Numbered from the stretch's first letter, positions 15,238 to 25,958 are shown. The stretch is 37,545 bases of DNA from Rhodanobacter sp. (GCA_004298015.1 SCSE01000031.1:1-37545), one strand, 5' to 3'. Numbers and translations are program-made. Notes: generated by a model from the letters alone, not told the origin.

Positions 15238-16736
15238 GACCACTTGATGCCAGGAAGCACCCGTGTGCCCTCCTCCTGCACGGCGCGCAGGCGGCCAGGT
15301 GCCAAGCCTAGTGCGGCCAGCATGCTGGGTGCCAACTGGGTGGTGCTGACCTGCATGGACATGCGACTGCCTCGAGGCAGCAGGCGCGGGTTGCTGAGCA
15401 GCAATGCGACGTGGGTATCGTCGTCATCGAAACCACCGTGTTCGGCGAGCTTGGCATCGCCGGGCTTGCCGTAGATCACGCCAGCGCGCGGGATCACCAC
15501 CACATCCGGAACCCGGCTGTCATGTGCGCCAGCGGGAAACAGCCGTGACAACGTCGCACCTTGCAGGACGTCGCGGATACCTAGTCGCGGCGCGTCGCGG
15601 CGCAAGGCTGCCGCGACGCGTGGTGCGTCCACGCTGCGGTGCAGCCAGATCAGCGCGCCCTGGTCGGCCGTCAATTGCGCCAGGGCGCCGGGTACGGCTG
15701 CATTCACCGCATCGGCCAGGGCCGACTTCTCGATATGCCGCAAGCGTGTGCGGTCGATCGGTGCATTGCCGTGTTTGGCGGTGATCACGATCAAGGTGGT
15801 GTCGAGCTCATGGTGCACCCGAAGCGCCTTCACCATTCGGCCCAGCAAGCTGTCGCAGTGGTTGAGCGCCTGTTCGAGTCCGGGTTCGGGTTTGCCTGCC
15901 GCATCGACGTAGCCGACCAGCTTCTGTGCCACGTTCACCGCCTGCATGTTCATGCCGAACAGGGTAGGAATCGGCGCGTGTCTGGCGTGATCGTGGGTCC
16001 AGCCATCAATCTGGTTGAGCAAGGCATCGGCCTTCATCGCATCGTAGTGCTCGGTGCGCCGGATCGAGGCGGTGATGTGGTCGGCCGGTTTCACGTGCTC
16101 ACCTTCATAGTCCCCGCCGATCTCGGGGGTATAGAGGTCGTTGATGCCATGGCCGCTGGGGCCACGCAGGATTTCATAGACCGGATGCTTGTCGATCCAC
16201 GCGGTATACCCGCCGGCCGCACGTATGACTTCGAACACGGTATTCGTTCGCAGGTAATCGTGCGGATAGACCGGGTCGCAGCTGCCGGACCGCCGCGGCA
16301 GACGGGATACATTGAGAGTCCGCTGACCATGCGCATCGAGCGCACCATCAACAGCTTCGTCAAAGGCCACCGTGGTACCCAACCGCCCCGCCTTGCAGGC
16401 GGCCTCGGAGCTCGCGAGCCCGCGGTCGTAACTTACGTCGTAGTACACGCCAGTCGCCGCAGGGCGGCCGCCGGTCATGATGCCCAGCAAGCCAGGAAAC
16501 GAATCAGCAGGCATCACACTGTGGGCATTGGTGTATTCCACACCATCCGCCGCCAGGCTGGCCAGGGTTGAATGGGGATGTGACTGCACGTACTGCTGCA
16601 GGTCGACCGCATGCATGCCGTCGATGCTGATCACCAGCACATGGTGGATCGAGGATGCGGGAAGTGCTGCCTGCGCCATGGATGGCAGCAAAACAGTCAG
16701 TGCCGTGAGGATCATTCGCGCGGGCAAAGATTTCAT
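15213..16736 (-). CDS. Secreted alkaline-phosphatase-superfamily phosphodiesterase
   Basis: A 507-residue exported enzyme of the alkaline phosphatase/nucleotide pyrophosphatase-phosphodiesterase superfamily. A signal peptide (about 1-23, SMAQA) is followed by the metal motif VISIDGMHAVD (Asp39) and by PADSFPGLLGIMTGG, where Ser79 takes the place of the usual catalytic Thr/Ser nucleophile. Later metal-site residues are seen in ITAKHGNAPID and EHGGFDDDDTHVALLL. It should hydrolyse phosphate mono- or diesters, possibly nucleotides, in the periplasm; substrate unknown. Start at 16736 chosen for the signal peptide and an AGGA site; an upstream ATG at 16781 would add 15 residues. It lies just downstream (104 bp) of the TonB-dependent receptor gene, and the two may form one uptake system. 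Confidence 0.9.
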   Translation of the reverse strand: MKSLPARMILTALTVLLPSMAQAALPASSIHHVLVISIDGMHAVDLQQYVQSHPHSTLASLAADGVEYTNAHSVMPADSFPGLLGIMTGGRPAATGVYYDVSYDRGLASSEAACKAGRLGTTVAFDEAVDGALDAHGQRTLNVSRLPRRSGSCDPVYPHDYLRTNTVFEVIRAAGGYTAWIDKHPVYEILRGPSGHGINDLYTPEIGGDYEGEHVKPADHITASIRRTEHYDAMKADALLNQIDGWTHDHARHAPIPTLFGMNMQAVNVAQKLVGYVDAAGKPEPGLEQALNHCDSLLGRMVKALRVHHELDTTLIVITAKHGNAPIDRTRLRHIEKSALADAVNAAVPGALAQLTADQGALIWLHRSVDAPRVAAALRRDAPRLGIRDVLQGATLSRLFPAGAHDSRVPDVVVIPRAGVIYGKPGDAKLAEHGGFDDDDTHVALLLSNPRLLPRGSRMSMQVSTTQLAPSMLAALGLAPGRLRAVQEEGTRVLPGIKWSALIDSAH

Positions 16737-16840
16737 TCGATGGTATTCCTCAACATGGGACAAGAATTGTCCTGTCGACATTCGTGGCGCAAGCGGTCAC
16801 CGCAGGCTGCGACTGCGGTGACCGGATTTCTCAAGCCTGC

Positions 16841-19060
16841 TCAGAGATGTGCAGACACGTCCAGCTCGAAGCTGCGCTCCGGGATCGTCCAGTACAGCGG
16901 CGTGCCATCCTGGCCGGTATAGCCGGCAAGCGCATAGATATTCTTGTTGTTTCCGATGTTGCCGACCTTGAACGATACGGTCGCGTCCCGCACATCGGCC
17001 ATTGGGTGCACGAACACGTAGCTCAAGGCCAGATCCGTGGTGGCGTAACCACCGAGTCGCTGGGTCTGGCCGCTGTCGCCGTAACGGACGCCAACGTACT
17101 TGTCGAGTATCGATGCCGACCACGGACCGTTGTCGAACAACACCCCGAGCGCGGCGGTACGGTCAGGCGCGTTCGGCAACCACTGCTTGTTGGCCTTCTC
17201 CCGGGCACTGTTCAGCGAGGCATTGCCGTAAACACTGAAGCCGTCCGCGATCGCCACGGTCGCCTCGCCCTCCAGGCCTTTGTAGATGGCACCGCCAGCA
17301 TTGTAGAACTGGGTCTGCGTACCGATCTTGCGCTTCTCGATCTTGTTGCTGAAATCGATGTGGTAAGCATCAAGTGACAGGGTCAGGCCGTCGCTGTTCC
17401 ACGCGGTGCCGATCTGCTCGTTGGTGGTGCCCTCGGGCTTGATCTGGTTGATCGACGGGTCGACGGAATAGAACGTGTTGAGGTTCGGTGCGAGAAAGCC
17501 TTTGGCCCACTGCGCGTAGGCACTCCAGTGGTCGCTCAGTGCGTAATGCATATCGAGCGATGGCAGATCGCGGGTCCAGGCCTGGGCGTAATTGATCGGC
17601 TGGCCGGTGCCCTGATTCACCGTGGCGTTCAGGGTGCGACGGAAGTTCACGAACTTGACGCCGCCGGTGATATCCAGCTTGTCAGTGGCATGCCACTGAT
17701 ATTCGGCATACGTCTGCATGTCGGTCAGACTGTCGCTCAGATAGCGATCGATCGCAGCGCTGGTCGGCACGGCGTTGAGCGCACCGCCATTGCTCCAGTC
17801 GATCTCGTACTGCAGGCGCTGATTGGTCTGCCGGTCAACCCAGCCACCGAGGTGCACCTGGCCCGGGCCAAAGTCATGGCTGAGGCGAAGAATGTCGCCG
17901 ACCGAGCGGTAATCCATGCGCATGCGCTGCCCGGGTACGTCATTGGCGCCATAAACCGTACCGTTGGGCTGCTCGCCGTTCGGGTCGGCGCCGTTGTAGC
18001 CGCGATGCCGGTAACCATAGGTATACAGCTTGTCGCCAACTTGCCAGCCGGCCAGCGTCGTCTCCAGATCGAGATATTCGAAGTCGGTGGTGATGTCGTC
18101 GTAGTTGTAGCCGTAATAGGACTGGCTGGTCGGATCGGCGCTGAGACCGTAGTTGGGACCGAACTGGGCAATCTGCGCCTTGGTCGCGCCCAGCGAGACA
18201 TTCTGGTGCAACCGGGTCAGATTGGTGGCAAACGTCAAGGTGGTGTCTGCGCCCAGCGGCTGCACGACCTTGGCGAAGAAATTCTGCCGGTTCAGGCCTG
18301 CATGTGTGAGGTAGCCGTCCGAACTCAGGTTCTTGGCACTGAAGTAGGCGGTGGTGCCGCCGTATGGTTTGAGCGTACCGGTATCGAAGCGCAAGCCTTC
18401 GACCTGGGTGTTGAAGCTGGCCACACTGAAGAACGGGTTGATCGACGTCACCGGGTCGGGATTCTTCGAGTCCACCGACAAGGTGCCACCAAACGTGGCG
18501 TTGCCCAGCGTGCGTGCGCTGCCGGGACCGCGATCGAGAGTGACCTGGGCGATATCCTGCGGCATAAAGTAGGAGGTCGAATGCTGGGTGAAGTCGTTCG
18601 AGTCGCCCCACGGGATGCCATCGAAGGTGACGTTGTATTCGCCGTTCTGGAAACCGCGTATCGACAGTCCTTGCGACTCCATCAAACCGGGGCCGTTCGG
18701 GTCAACGTCGGACACGCTGGGTGCGATCTTCACGATGTCACTGTAGTTGGCCGTGGAAGCCGCCACGTTCTCGATATAGCGGTCGCCAATGATCGATTGC
18801 GGTTCGGTGGCCACCAGTGACGCCTGGGTCGGCGCCTGGTCACTGGTGGTCTCGGCACCTGCCTGTACCACAATTTTTTTCAGCTGCACGATCCGCGTAT
18901 TGCTGCCCATCGTTCCCGTCGTACCGGTGGGAGGCGCGCTGACAGCCGACTCAGCGGCAACGGTGGTGCCAACAGGAATCCCCGTCAAGGCGAACAGACC
19001 CAATGCGGTCGTTATGGCGCTGGACAGTGCAGATCGGCGTGCGGTGTCAACGATGGTCAT
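16841..19060 (-). CDS. TonB-dependent outer-membrane receptor
   Basis: A 739-residue TonB-dependent receptor. After the signal sequence (ends near TTVAAES) there is a plug domain with a likely TonB-box-like LKKIVVQAG, SQGLSIRGFQNGEYNVTFDG and GPGSARTLGNATFGGTL, all standard plug features, then a 22-strand barrel region with many aromatic strand ends. The last residues (RSFELDVSAHL) end in Leu rather than the usual Phe or Trp. Start at 19060 has AGGAAG 7 bases upstream; an upstream ATG at 19120 lacks this. The ligand is unknown. A secreted phosphodiesterase follows on the same strand, so an organophosphate or phosphorylated ligand is possible, but a metal complex is equally possible next to a copper island. 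Confidence 0.94.
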   Translation of the reverse strand: MTIVDTARRSALSSAITTALGLFALTGIPVGTTVAAESAVSAPPTGTTGTMGSNTRIVQLKKIVVQAGAETTSDQAPTQASLVATEPQSIIGDRYIENVAASTANYSDIVKIAPSVSDVDPNGPGLMESQGLSIRGFQNGEYNVTFDGIPWGDSNDFTQHSTSYFMPQDIAQVTLDRGPGSARTLGNATFGGTLSVDSKNPDPVTSINPFFSVASFNTQVEGLRFDTGTLKPYGGTTAYFSAKNLSSDGYLTHAGLNRQNFFAKVVQPLGADTTLTFATNLTRLHQNVSLGATKAQIAQFGPNYGLSADPTSQSYYGYNYDDITTDFEYLDLETTLAGWQVGDKLYTYGYRHRGYNGADPNGEQPNGTVYGANDVPGQRMRMDYRSVGDILRLSHDFGPGQVHLGGWVDRQTNQRLQYEIDWSNGGALNAVPTSAAIDRYLSDSLTDMQTYAEYQWHATDKLDITGGVKFVNFRRTLNATVNQGTGQPINYAQAWTRDLPSLDMHYALSDHWSAYAQWAKGFLAPNLNTFYSVDPSINQIKPEGTTNEQIGTAWNSDGLTLSLDAYHIDFSNKIEKRKIGTQTQFYNAGGAIYKGLEGEATVAIADGFSVYGNASLNSAREKANKQWLPNAPDRTAALGVLFDNGPWSASILDKYVGVRYGDSGQTQRLGGYATTDLALSYVFVHPMADVRDATVSFKVGNIGNNKNIYALAGYTGQDGTPLYWTIPERSFELDVSAHL

Positions 19061-19314
19061 GGGATCTTCCTGCGGGTGGCCAAAAGGAGTGCTTTCAGCC
19101 GCGCAGTTTTTGCTTGTCACATGTCAACGCCACGACCACTTGATGAATCTTGTCTTGCCACATTGCCCAAAAGATCCCGGCCGGTGAGAAAGCAATGACG
19201 GATGTCCCCTCGCACCCGCCCATTCGACTTTGGTCGTGTGGCGTAAAGCCGCTGCATCCCTAAGATCGAACGCTGATGTCCGGCGTTGCGCACGGACCCA
19301 ACAGGGGGAAGCTT
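19061..19314. other. Divergent intergenic region between two gene blocks
   Basis: The 254 bp between the TonB receptor start (minus) and the OFA transporter start (plus) must hold both promoters. It contains CATTGC (19161-19166) and GCAATG (19192-19197), a perfect 6-bp inverted pair around CCCGGCCGG, and a TTGACATGTGACAA stretch near 19115-19128 with a perfect -35-like hexamer on the minus strand but no convincing -10 at 17 bp. No gene is seen. Confidence 0.4.
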
Positions 19315-20979
19315 ATGGCTGGGGTATCGGAATCAATAGCTGGCAACGCGAAAACGGGAGGTTCCCCTGGGTTCTTCGCCAGGGAAAGGACTATTGCCGG
19401 TCCGAAATTCAACCGCTGGCTGGTGCCACCGGCCGCCCTGGCGATTCACTTGTGCATCGGCATGGCCTATGGATTCTCGGTGTTCTGGCTGCCGATGACC
19501 CGCTTGCTGGGGGCCACTGACCCCACGGTATGTGCCAACCTGGGCTTTTTCGCCGCCCTGACCAGTACCAGCTGCAACTGGACGGTGCCGCAAGTCACAC
19601 ACATCTTCGAAACCTTCATTGCCGTGCTCGGCATTTCCGCCTTTATCTGGGGTGGCTGGCTGGAACATGCCGGCCCGCGCAAGGCCGGCGTCATCGCGGC
19701 ATTCTGCTGGGGCGGCGGCCTGATCCTGGGCGGCATCGGTGTCTCGATCCATCAGCTTTGGCTGGTCTATCTCGGCGCCGGCATCCTCGGCGGCATCGGC
19801 CAGGGGCTTGGCTACATCACACCGGTGTCCTCGCTGATCAAGTGGTTCCCCGATCGCCGTGGCATGGCCACCGGCTTTGCCATCATGGGCTACGGTGGCG
19901 GCGCGATGATCGGTGCCCCACTGGCGGTCGCCCTGATGAAGCATTTTTCCGCGGGTGGCGGTCAGGGCGTGGCGGCGACGCTGATGGTGATGGGGGCTCT
20001 CTACATCATCGTGATGGCAGCCGGCGCGATTGGCTTCCGGGTGCCGCCGAATGGCTGGCGGCCGATTGGCTGGACGCCGCCGGAACGCCACAACGGCACG
20101 GCAATGATCACGCATCGTCACGTGCATCTGGACCGTGCCTGGAAAACCCCGCAATTCTGGCTGGTGTGGAGTGTGCTGTTCCTCAATGTGACTGCGGGTA
20201 TCGCCGTGATCTCGATGGCCAGCCCGATGCTGCAGGATGTGTTTGGCGGCAAACTGGTCGGATTGACCGAAGCGGCCGCCGCGCTGACCGCGGCGCAGAA
20301 AGCGGCCGTGGTGGCCGCCGCCGCGGGCCTGGTAGGCCTTATCAGCCTGTTCAACAGTCTGGGGCGCCTGTTCTGGGCCGCGCTGTCGGACCGGATCGGT
20401 CGCAAGAACACCTATTACGCGTTCTTCGTGATCGGCATCATCGTGTACTGCCTGCTGCCGACCTGGGGCCATCTGGGCATGGCTGGCATGTTCGTGGTCT
20501 CGATCTGTATCATCCTGAGCATGTACGGCGGCGGCTTCTCGACCGTGCCGGCCTACCTCGCCGATCTGTTCGGCACGCAAATGGTCGGCGCCATTCACGG
20601 TCGGCTGCTTACCGCCTGGTCGGCAGCGGGCATCATCGGCCCGTTCGTGATCGCGGGTATCCGTCAGGCGCAGATCAATGCCGGCGTGGCCAAGAACCTG
20701 GTGTATGACCGCACGCTCTACATCATGGCCTTCCTGCTGCTGCTGGGCTTGATCTGCAACGCGCTGGTAAAGCCGGTGAAGGAATCGGATTACATGTCCG
20801 ACGAGGAGCTTGCCCACGAGCGCTCACTGCAGCATGAGACGGCTGCCGTCGCCGCCCGTGCCGATACCGTCGCACGCGGCAGCTTCGGCATCACCGGTAC
20901 ACTGGCATGGCTCGCCGTCGGCGTACCGTTCCTGATCGGGTTGTATATTGCATTGGCCAAGGCCGCCGCACTGTTTTGA
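19315..20979 (+). CDS. OFA-family MFS transporter (probable formate/oxalate)
   Basis: A 554-residue major facilitator protein of the oxalate/formate antiporter family. Twelve membrane helices are evident, with family-type segments such as [51 protein letters not shown] and the second-half [17 protein letters not shown]. It is longer than the typical 400-450: the N-terminus has about 30 extra polar residues and the C-terminus adds a linker and an additional helix ([18 protein letters not shown]). Start at 19315 chosen for the GGGGGAA site. Its stop is only 10 bp before fdsG, so it is first in the formate dehydrogenase operon; formate import or an exchange is the likely job. Substrate is inferred from family and context. 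Confidence 0.92.
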   Translation: MAGVSESIAGNAKTGGSPGFFARERTIAGPKFNRWLVPPAALAIHLCIGMAYGFSVFWLPMTRLLGATDPTVCANLGFFAALTSTSCNWTVPQVTHIFETFIAVLGISAFIWGGWLEHAGPRKAGVIAAFCWGGGLILGGIGVSIHQLWLVYLGAGILGGIGQGLGYITPVSSLIKWFPDRRGMATGFAIMGYGGGAMIGAPLAVALMKHFSAGGGQGVAATLMVMGALYIIVMAAGAIGFRVPPNGWRPIGWTPPERHNGTAMITHRHVHLDRAWKTPQFWLVWSVLFLNVTAGIAVISMASPMLQDVFGGKLVGLTEAAAALTAAQKAAVVAAAAGLVGLISLFNSLGRLFWAALSDRIGRKNTYYAFFVIGIIVYCLLPTWGHLGMAGMFVVSICIILSMYGGGFSTVPAYLADLFGTQMVGAIHGRLLTAWSAAGIIGPFVIAGIRQAQINAGVAKNLVYDRTLYIMAFLLLLGLICNALVKPVKESDYMSDEELAHERSLQHETAAVAARADTVARGSFGITGTLAWLAVGVPFLIGLYIALAKAAALF

Positions 20980-20989
20980 AGGTGAATGG

Positions 20990-21490
20990 ATGAAACGTGT
21001 TGCCAACGCTGCGTCGCTGCCGGACCTCCCCGAGGAGGTCCGCGCAGCGGTTCTGGACGTCACTGGACGCCTCAAGCACTTGCCGGGGCCCTTGCTGCCG
21101 GTACTGCACGGGGTGCAGGAGGCGTTGGGACATGTCCCTGAAGACGCCGTGCCGCTGATTGCCCGCGAATTGAATCTGTCGCGGGCCGATGTGCACGGCG
21201 TGATCAGCTTTTATCACTACTTTCGCAGCCAGCCGCCTGGCCGACGCGTGATCTATCTGTGCCGCGCCGAATCATGCCAGGCGATGGGCGCTGCAACACT
21301 GGAGAAACACGTCAAGCAGCGCTTGGGCGTAGACTTTCACCAGACCACCGCCGATGGCGCGCTTACGCTGGAGCCGGTCTATTGTCTCGGCAACTGCGCC
21401 TGCTCGCCCGCGATGATGGTCGATGACGAATTGAAAGGCCGGCTGACCCCCGAGGGGTTCGATGCATGGCTGGCCGCGGAGACGAAATGA
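20990..21490 (+). CDS. fdsG: Formate dehydrogenase gamma subunit FdsG (NuoE-like)
   Basis: A 166-residue NuoE-like subunit carrying a [2Fe-2S] cluster. Ligands Cys91, Cys96, Cys132 and Cys136 are in [10 protein letters not shown] and [10 protein letters not shown], in the usual spacing. In the soluble FdsGBA complex it relays electrons between FdsA and the FdsB flavin. The start at 20990 follows GAAGGTGA; the end overlaps fdsB by 4 bp. Order fdsG-fdsB-fdsA matches that of Cupriavidus necator and Rhodobacter capsulatus. Confidence 0.96.
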   Translation: MKRVANAASLPDLPEEVRAAVLDVTGRLKHLPGPLLPVLHGVQEALGHVPEDAVPLIARELNLSRADVHGVISFYHYFRSQPPGRRVIYLCRAESCQAMGAATLEKHVKQRLGVDFHQTTADGALTLEPVYCLGNCACSPAMMVDDELKGRLTPEGFDAWLAAETK

Positions 21491-23046
21491 GCATCACGGT
21501 TTATGTCCCGCGCGATGCCGGCGCCCTGTCGCTGGGTGCCGAGGCGGTGGCCGACACAATCGCTGCCGAAGCCCGGCAGCGCGATCTCGATGTCACCATC
21601 GTACGCAACGGTTCGCGTGGCTTGTACTGGCTGGAACCGATGGTCGAAGTCGCCACGGCCGACGGCCGGGTTGCCTATGGCCCGGTCACACCCGGCGACG
21701 TGGCGTCGCTGTTCGAGGCGGATTTCCTGCACGCTGGTAGCCACGCCCTGGCGTTGGGGCCGACGGAATCGATCGACTACCTGAAGAGCCAGCAGCGGCT
21801 GACTTTCGCTCGCGTCGGCATCGTCGATCCGCGCAGCCTGGACGACTACCTCGCCCATGGCGGTTACCGCGGCCTCGATGCAGCGATTGGCATGGATGGA
21901 GCGGGCATCGTGCAGACCGTCACCGACTCGGGCCTGCGCGGGCGCGGTGGCGCCGCGTTCCCGGCCGGGATCAAGTGGAAGACCTGCCTCGACACGCAGG
22001 CGGAGCAGAAGTACATCGTCTGCAATGCCGATGAAGGTGACTCCGGCACGTTCTCCGATCGCATGATCATGGAGGGCGACCCGTTCGTACTGATCGAGGG
22101 GATGACCATCGCCGGTCTCGCGGTGGGGGCAAGTCACGGTTATATCTACCTGCGCTGCGAATACCCACATGCGCAGCGTGCACTGGAAGCGGCCATTGCC
22201 AGCGCCGAGGCTGCCGGTTATCTCGGTGACGATGTGCGTGGCAGCGGCAAGGCATTCCGGCTGGAAGTGCGGATGGCGGCCGGCGCGTACATCTGCGGCG
22301 AGGAAACCTCGTTGCTGGAATCGCTGGAAGGCAAGCGTGGTCAGGTACGTTTCAAACCGCCGTTGCCGGCGATCGAGGGTCTGTTCGGCAAGCCTACGGT
22401 CATCAACAATGTCATCACCCTGGCCACCGTGCCGATCATTCTGGACCAGGGCGCGGCGTATTACCGCGACTACGGCATCGGGCGCTCGCGCGGTACCTTG
22501 CCGCTGCAGCTGGCCGGCAACCTGAAGCGACCCGGGCTGGTCGAGCGGGCGTTTGGATTGACCCTGCGTGAGCTGATCGAGGGCTATGGCGGCGGTACCG
22601 CCAGCGCTCGCCCGGTGCGCGCGGTGCAGGTCGGCGGCCCGCTTGGCGCTTATATCCCCGCATCGCAGCTCGATACGCCGATCGACTACGAGGCCTTCGT
22701 CGCAATCGGCGGCATGCTCGGCCATGGTGGCGTAGTGGTCTTCGACGACAGCGTCGACATGGCCGCCCAGGCACGCTATGCGATGGAGTTCTGCGCGATC
22801 GAGTCATGCGGCAAATGCACGCCCTGCCGGATCGGATCGACCCGGGGCGTCGAGGTGATCGACCGTATCGTGGCTGGCGACCGTGCCGAGCGCGAGCGCA
22901 ACGAAACCCTGCTGCGCGACTTGTGCCAGACCATGCTGGACGGTTCACTGTGCGCGTTGGGCGGGATGGCACCGTTTCCGGTGCTCAGTGCGCTCGACCA
23001 TTTTTCCGAGGATTTTTCAGGCGCGGCCGAGAAAACCGCACCCTGA
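21487..23046 (+). CDS. fdsB: Formate dehydrogenase beta subunit FdsB (NuoF-like)
   Basis: A 519-residue flavoprotein that binds FMN, NAD+ and a [4Fe-4S] cluster and reduces NAD+ with electrons from FdsA. The FMN/NAD motif [13 protein letters not shown] is at 152-164, followed by [13 protein letters not shown] and [16 protein letters not shown], all NuoF signatures. Cluster ligands are Cys441, Cys444, Cys447 ([11 protein letters not shown]) and Cys489 (GSLC). The N-terminal 100 residues form the extra thioredoxin-like domain found in FdsB-type fused proteins. The start is set by the ATGA overlap with fdsG. Transfers electrons to NAD+ in the cytoplasm. Confidence 0.96.
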   Translation: MSITVYVPRDAGALSLGAEAVADTIAAEARQRDLDVTIVRNGSRGLYWLEPMVEVATADGRVAYGPVTPGDVASLFEADFLHAGSHALALGPTESIDYLKSQQRLTFARVGIVDPRSLDDYLAHGGYRGLDAAIGMDGAGIVQTVTDSGLRGRGGAAFPAGIKWKTCLDTQAEQKYIVCNADEGDSGTFSDRMIMEGDPFVLIEGMTIAGLAVGASHGYIYLRCEYPHAQRALEAAIASAEAAGYLGDDVRGSGKAFRLEVRMAAGAYICGEETSLLESLEGKRGQVRFKPPLPAIEGLFGKPTVINNVITLATVPIILDQGAAYYRDYGIGRSRGTLPLQLAGNLKRPGLVERAFGLTLRELIEGYGGGTASARPVRAVQVGGPLGAYIPASQLDTPIDYEAFVAIGGMLGHGGVVVFDDSVDMAAQARYAMEFCAIESCGKCTPCRIGSTRGVEVIDRIVAGDRAERERNETLLRDLCQTMLDGSLCALGGMAPFPVLSALDHFSEDFSGAAEKTAP

Positions 23047-23060
23047 GGAGGTAACGCGTC

Positions 23061-25958
23061 ATGTTGTCCATCGTCGAAGTCGATTACGGCACACCCAAGG
23101 CCACCTCGAAAACCACGGTCGAGCTGCAGATCGACGGCAAGACCGTGCGCGTTCCACAAGGCACCTCGGTGATGCGTGCCGCCGCCCAGGCGGGCATCAA
23201 CATTCCCAAACTGTGCGCCAGCGAGATGCTGGATGCGTTCGGTTCCTGCCGGCTGTGCCTGGTCGAGATCGAGGGCCGCAAGGGCTACCCGGCCTCGTGC
23301 ACCACCCCGGTCAGCGCCGGCATGACGGTCAGTACCCAGACACCCAGGCTGGCCGATCTGCGCCGTGGCGTGATGGAGCTGTATATCTCCGATCATCCGC
23401 TGGATTGCCTGACCTGTCCGGCCAATGGGCACTGCGAGCTGCAGGACATGGCTGGCGTGGTCGGTCTGCGCGAAGTGCGCTACGGCTATGACGGCGCCAA
23501 TCACGTCTACGCGAAAACCCCGGCCGGCGAGACCAATCCGCTGTTCGTGGCGAAAGACGAATCCAACCCTTATTTCACCTTCGACCCGTCCAAATGCATC
23601 GCCTGCTCACGCTGCGTGCGGGCCTGCGACGAGGTGCAGGGTACGTTTGCGCTGACCATCCAGGGCCGCGGCTTCGAGTCCAAGGTAGCGGCCAGCCAGG
23701 ACAACCGTTTCCTCGACTCCGAATGCGTGTCGTGCGGCGCCTGCGTGCAGGCCTGCCCCACCGCCACGCTGTCGGAAAATACCCTGATCGAGAAGGGCCA
23801 GGCCGAGCACAGCGTGGTCACCACCTGCGCCTATTGCGGCGTCGGCTGCAGCTTCCGCGCCGAGATGAAGGGTGAGGAAGTCATGCGCATGGTGCCGAAC
23901 AAGGACGGCCAGGCCAACCACGGCCATTCCTGCGTCAAGGGACGTTTCGCGATCGGCTACGCCAGTCATCCCGACCGCATCACCACGCCGATGATTCGGG
24001 CGAAAATCTCCGACCCATGGAAAGTGGTGAGTTGGGACGAGGCTTTCAGCCATGTCGCCAGCGAGTTCAAGCGCCTGCAAGCGACCCACGGCAAGCAGGC
24101 GGTGGGCGGCATCACCTCCTCGCGCTGCACCAACGAGGAGACCTACCTGGTGCAGAAGCTGGTACGTGCCGGCTTCGGCAACAACAATGTCGACACCTGT
24201 GCCCGGGTCTGCCACTCGCCAACCGGCTACGGCTTGAAGTCGACGCTCGGTGAATCAGCAGGCACCCAGGACTTCGACTCGATCGAGCAGACCGACGTGG
24301 TGCTGGTGATCGGCGCCAATCCGACCGACGCCCATCCGGTATTCGGCTCGCAGATGAAGCAGCGCCTGCGCGCCGGGGCCAGGCTGATCGTGATCGATCC
24401 GCGGCGCATCGACCTGGTGCGCACGCCGCATATCCAGGCCGACTATCACCTCAAGCTCAAGCCCGGCACCAATGTCGCAGTGCTCGACACACTGGCGCAT
24501 GTGATCGTTACCGAAGGTCTGGTCGATGAGGCCTTCGTCAGCGCACGCTGTGAACCGGAGGCGTTCGCCAAATGGCGTGCGTTCGTGGCGCAGGACAAGT
24601 ACAGCCCGGAAGCGATGGAAGCGGAAACCGGCGTGCCGGCGGCGGCGGTTCGTGGCGCGGCACGCTTGTATGCCACCGGCGGCAACGGTGCCATCTACTA
24701 CGGCCTCGGCGTGACCGAGCACGCCCAGGGGTCGACCGCGGTGATGGGCATTGCCAACCTGGCGATGGCCACCGGCAACATCGGCCGCGAAGGCGTGGGC
24801 GTGAATCCGATGCGCGGCCAGAACAACGTGCAGGGTTCGTGCGACATGGGTTCGTTCCCGCACGAATTCCCCGGCTACCGGCACGTCAGCGACGTTGCCA
24901 CGCGCACGCTGTTCGAGAAGGACTGGGGCGTGCCGTTGCTGGGTGAACCCGGCCTGCGCATTCCCAACATGTTCGAGGCGGCACTGGATGGCAGCTTCCG
25001 CGGTCTGTACGTCGAGGGCGAGGATATCGCCCAGTCCGATCCCGACACCCAGCACGTCACCGCTGCCCTGAGTGCGATGGAATGCATCGTGGTGCAGGAC
25101 CTGTTCCTCAACGAGACGGCCAAATACGCGCACGTGTTCCTGCCGGGCAGCTCGTTCCTGGAAAAGGACGGCACGTTTACCAATGCCGAGCGTCGCGTCT
25201 CGCGGGTGCGCAAGGTGATGGCGCCGAAGGCAGGCTACGCCGACTGGGAGATCACCCAGAAACTGGCCCAGGCGATGGGCTACCCGATGCACTACAGTCA
25301 TGCCTCGGAAATCATGGACGAGATCGCGCGACTGACCCCCACCTTCCACGGCATGAGTTTCGACAAGATCGACCAGCTCGGCTCGGTGCAATGGCCTTGC
25401 AATGAGGAGCACCCGAACGGCACCCCGGTGATGCACGTCGACGAGTTCGTGCGCGGCAAGGGCCGCTTCATGCTCACCGAATACGTACCCACCTCGGAAA
25501 AGGTCAACGCCGAACACCCGCTGATCCTGACCACCGGGCGCATCCTCAGCCAGTACAACGTCGGTGCACAGACCCGGCGCACCGCCAACGTGATGTGGCA
25601 CGACGAGGACCGGCTGGAAATCCATCCGCATGACGCCGAGGAACGCGGCATCGCCGAGCATGACTGGGTCGGCATCCGCAGCCGCTCGGGCGACACCGTG
25701 TTGCGTGCGATGATCTCCGAACGGATGCAACCGGGCGTGGTCTACACCACCTTCCACTTCCCCGGCTCCGGTGCCAACGTGATCACCACCGAAAACTCCG
25801 ATTGGGCCACCAACTGCCCCGAGTACAAGGTCACCGCGGTACAGGTCACCCGCGTCACCCAGCCTTCGGACTGGCAGAAGCGCTTCCATGCTTTTTCCGA
25901 CCAGCAACAGGCCTTGCTGGATCAGGCACAGTCGGCTGATACGCTTGGGCAGGCCTGA
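23061..25958 (+). CDS. fdsA: NAD-dependent Mo formate dehydrogenase alpha subunit FdsA
   Basis: A 965-residue catalytic subunit oxidising formate to CO2 at a bis-molybdopterin guanine dinucleotide site. Iron-sulfur ligands appear in order: [2Fe-2S] Cys52, 63, 66, 80; His112 with Cys116, 119, 125; two ferredoxin-type [4Fe-4S] sets at 179/182/185/189 and 222/225/228/232; and the catalytic-domain cluster at 256/259/263/291. The molybdenum ligand is Cys384 (ARVCHSPT) followed by His385, matching the Cys-His pair of R. capsulatus FdsA; it is a Cys enzyme, not selenocysteine. Preceded by GAGGAGGT with 14 bp after fdsB. Cytoplasmic, linked to FdsB and FdsG for NADH formation. Confidence 0.97.
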   Translation: MLSIVEVDYGTPKATSKTTVELQIDGKTVRVPQGTSVMRAAAQAGINIPKLCASEMLDAFGSCRLCLVEIEGRKGYPASCTTPVSAGMTVSTQTPRLADLRRGVMELYISDHPLDCLTCPANGHCELQDMAGVVGLREVRYGYDGANHVYAKTPAGETNPLFVAKDESNPYFTFDPSKCIACSRCVRACDEVQGTFALTIQGRGFESKVAASQDNRFLDSECVSCGACVQACPTATLSENTLIEKGQAEHSVVTTCAYCGVGCSFRAEMKGEEVMRMVPNKDGQANHGHSCVKGRFAIGYASHPDRITTPMIRAKISDPWKVVSWDEAFSHVASEFKRLQATHGKQAVGGITSSRCTNEETYLVQKLVRAGFGNNNVDTCARVCHSPTGYGLKSTLGESAGTQDFDSIEQTDVVLVIGANPTDAHPVFGSQMKQRLRAGARLIVIDPRRIDLVRTPHIQADYHLKLKPGTNVAVLDTLAHVIVTEGLVDEAFVSARCEPEAFAKWRAFVAQDKYSPEAMEAETGVPAAAVRGAARLYATGGNGAIYYGLGVTEHAQGSTAVMGIANLAMATGNIGREGVGVNPMRGQNNVQGSCDMGSFPHEFPGYRHVSDVATRTLFEKDWGVPLLGEPGLRIPNMFEAALDGSFRGLYVEGEDIAQSDPDTQHVTAALSAMECIVVQDLFLNETAKYAHVFLPGSSFLEKDGTFTNAERRVSRVRKVMAPKAGYADWEITQKLAQAMGYPMHYSHASEIMDEIARLTPTFHGMSFDKIDQLGSVQWPCNEEHPNGTPVMHVDEFVRGKGRFMLTEYVPTSEKVNAEHPLILTTGRILSQYNVGAQTRRTANVMWHDEDRLEIHPHDAEERGIAEHDWVGIRSRSGDTVLRAMISERMQPGVVYTTFHFPGSGANVITTENSDWATNCPEYKVTAVQVTRVTQPSDWQKRFHAFSDQQQALLDQAQSADTLGQA

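Noticed and set aside
19115..19135. Pho box near the TonB receptor
   Set aside because: TGTCA repeats are 7 bp apart, not the 11 bp of a Pho box.
19228..19250. Sigma54 promoter before the OFA transporter
   Set aside because: GG-GC spacing is 9, not 10, and flanking bases do not match.
19333..20817. Long minus-strand frame opposite the OFA transporter
   Set aside because: His/Arg/Gln-rich antisense frame with no domain.
24194..24215. Selenocysteine in formate dehydrogenase
   Set aside because: The catalytic codon is Cys (ARVCHSPT) with no TGA in frame.
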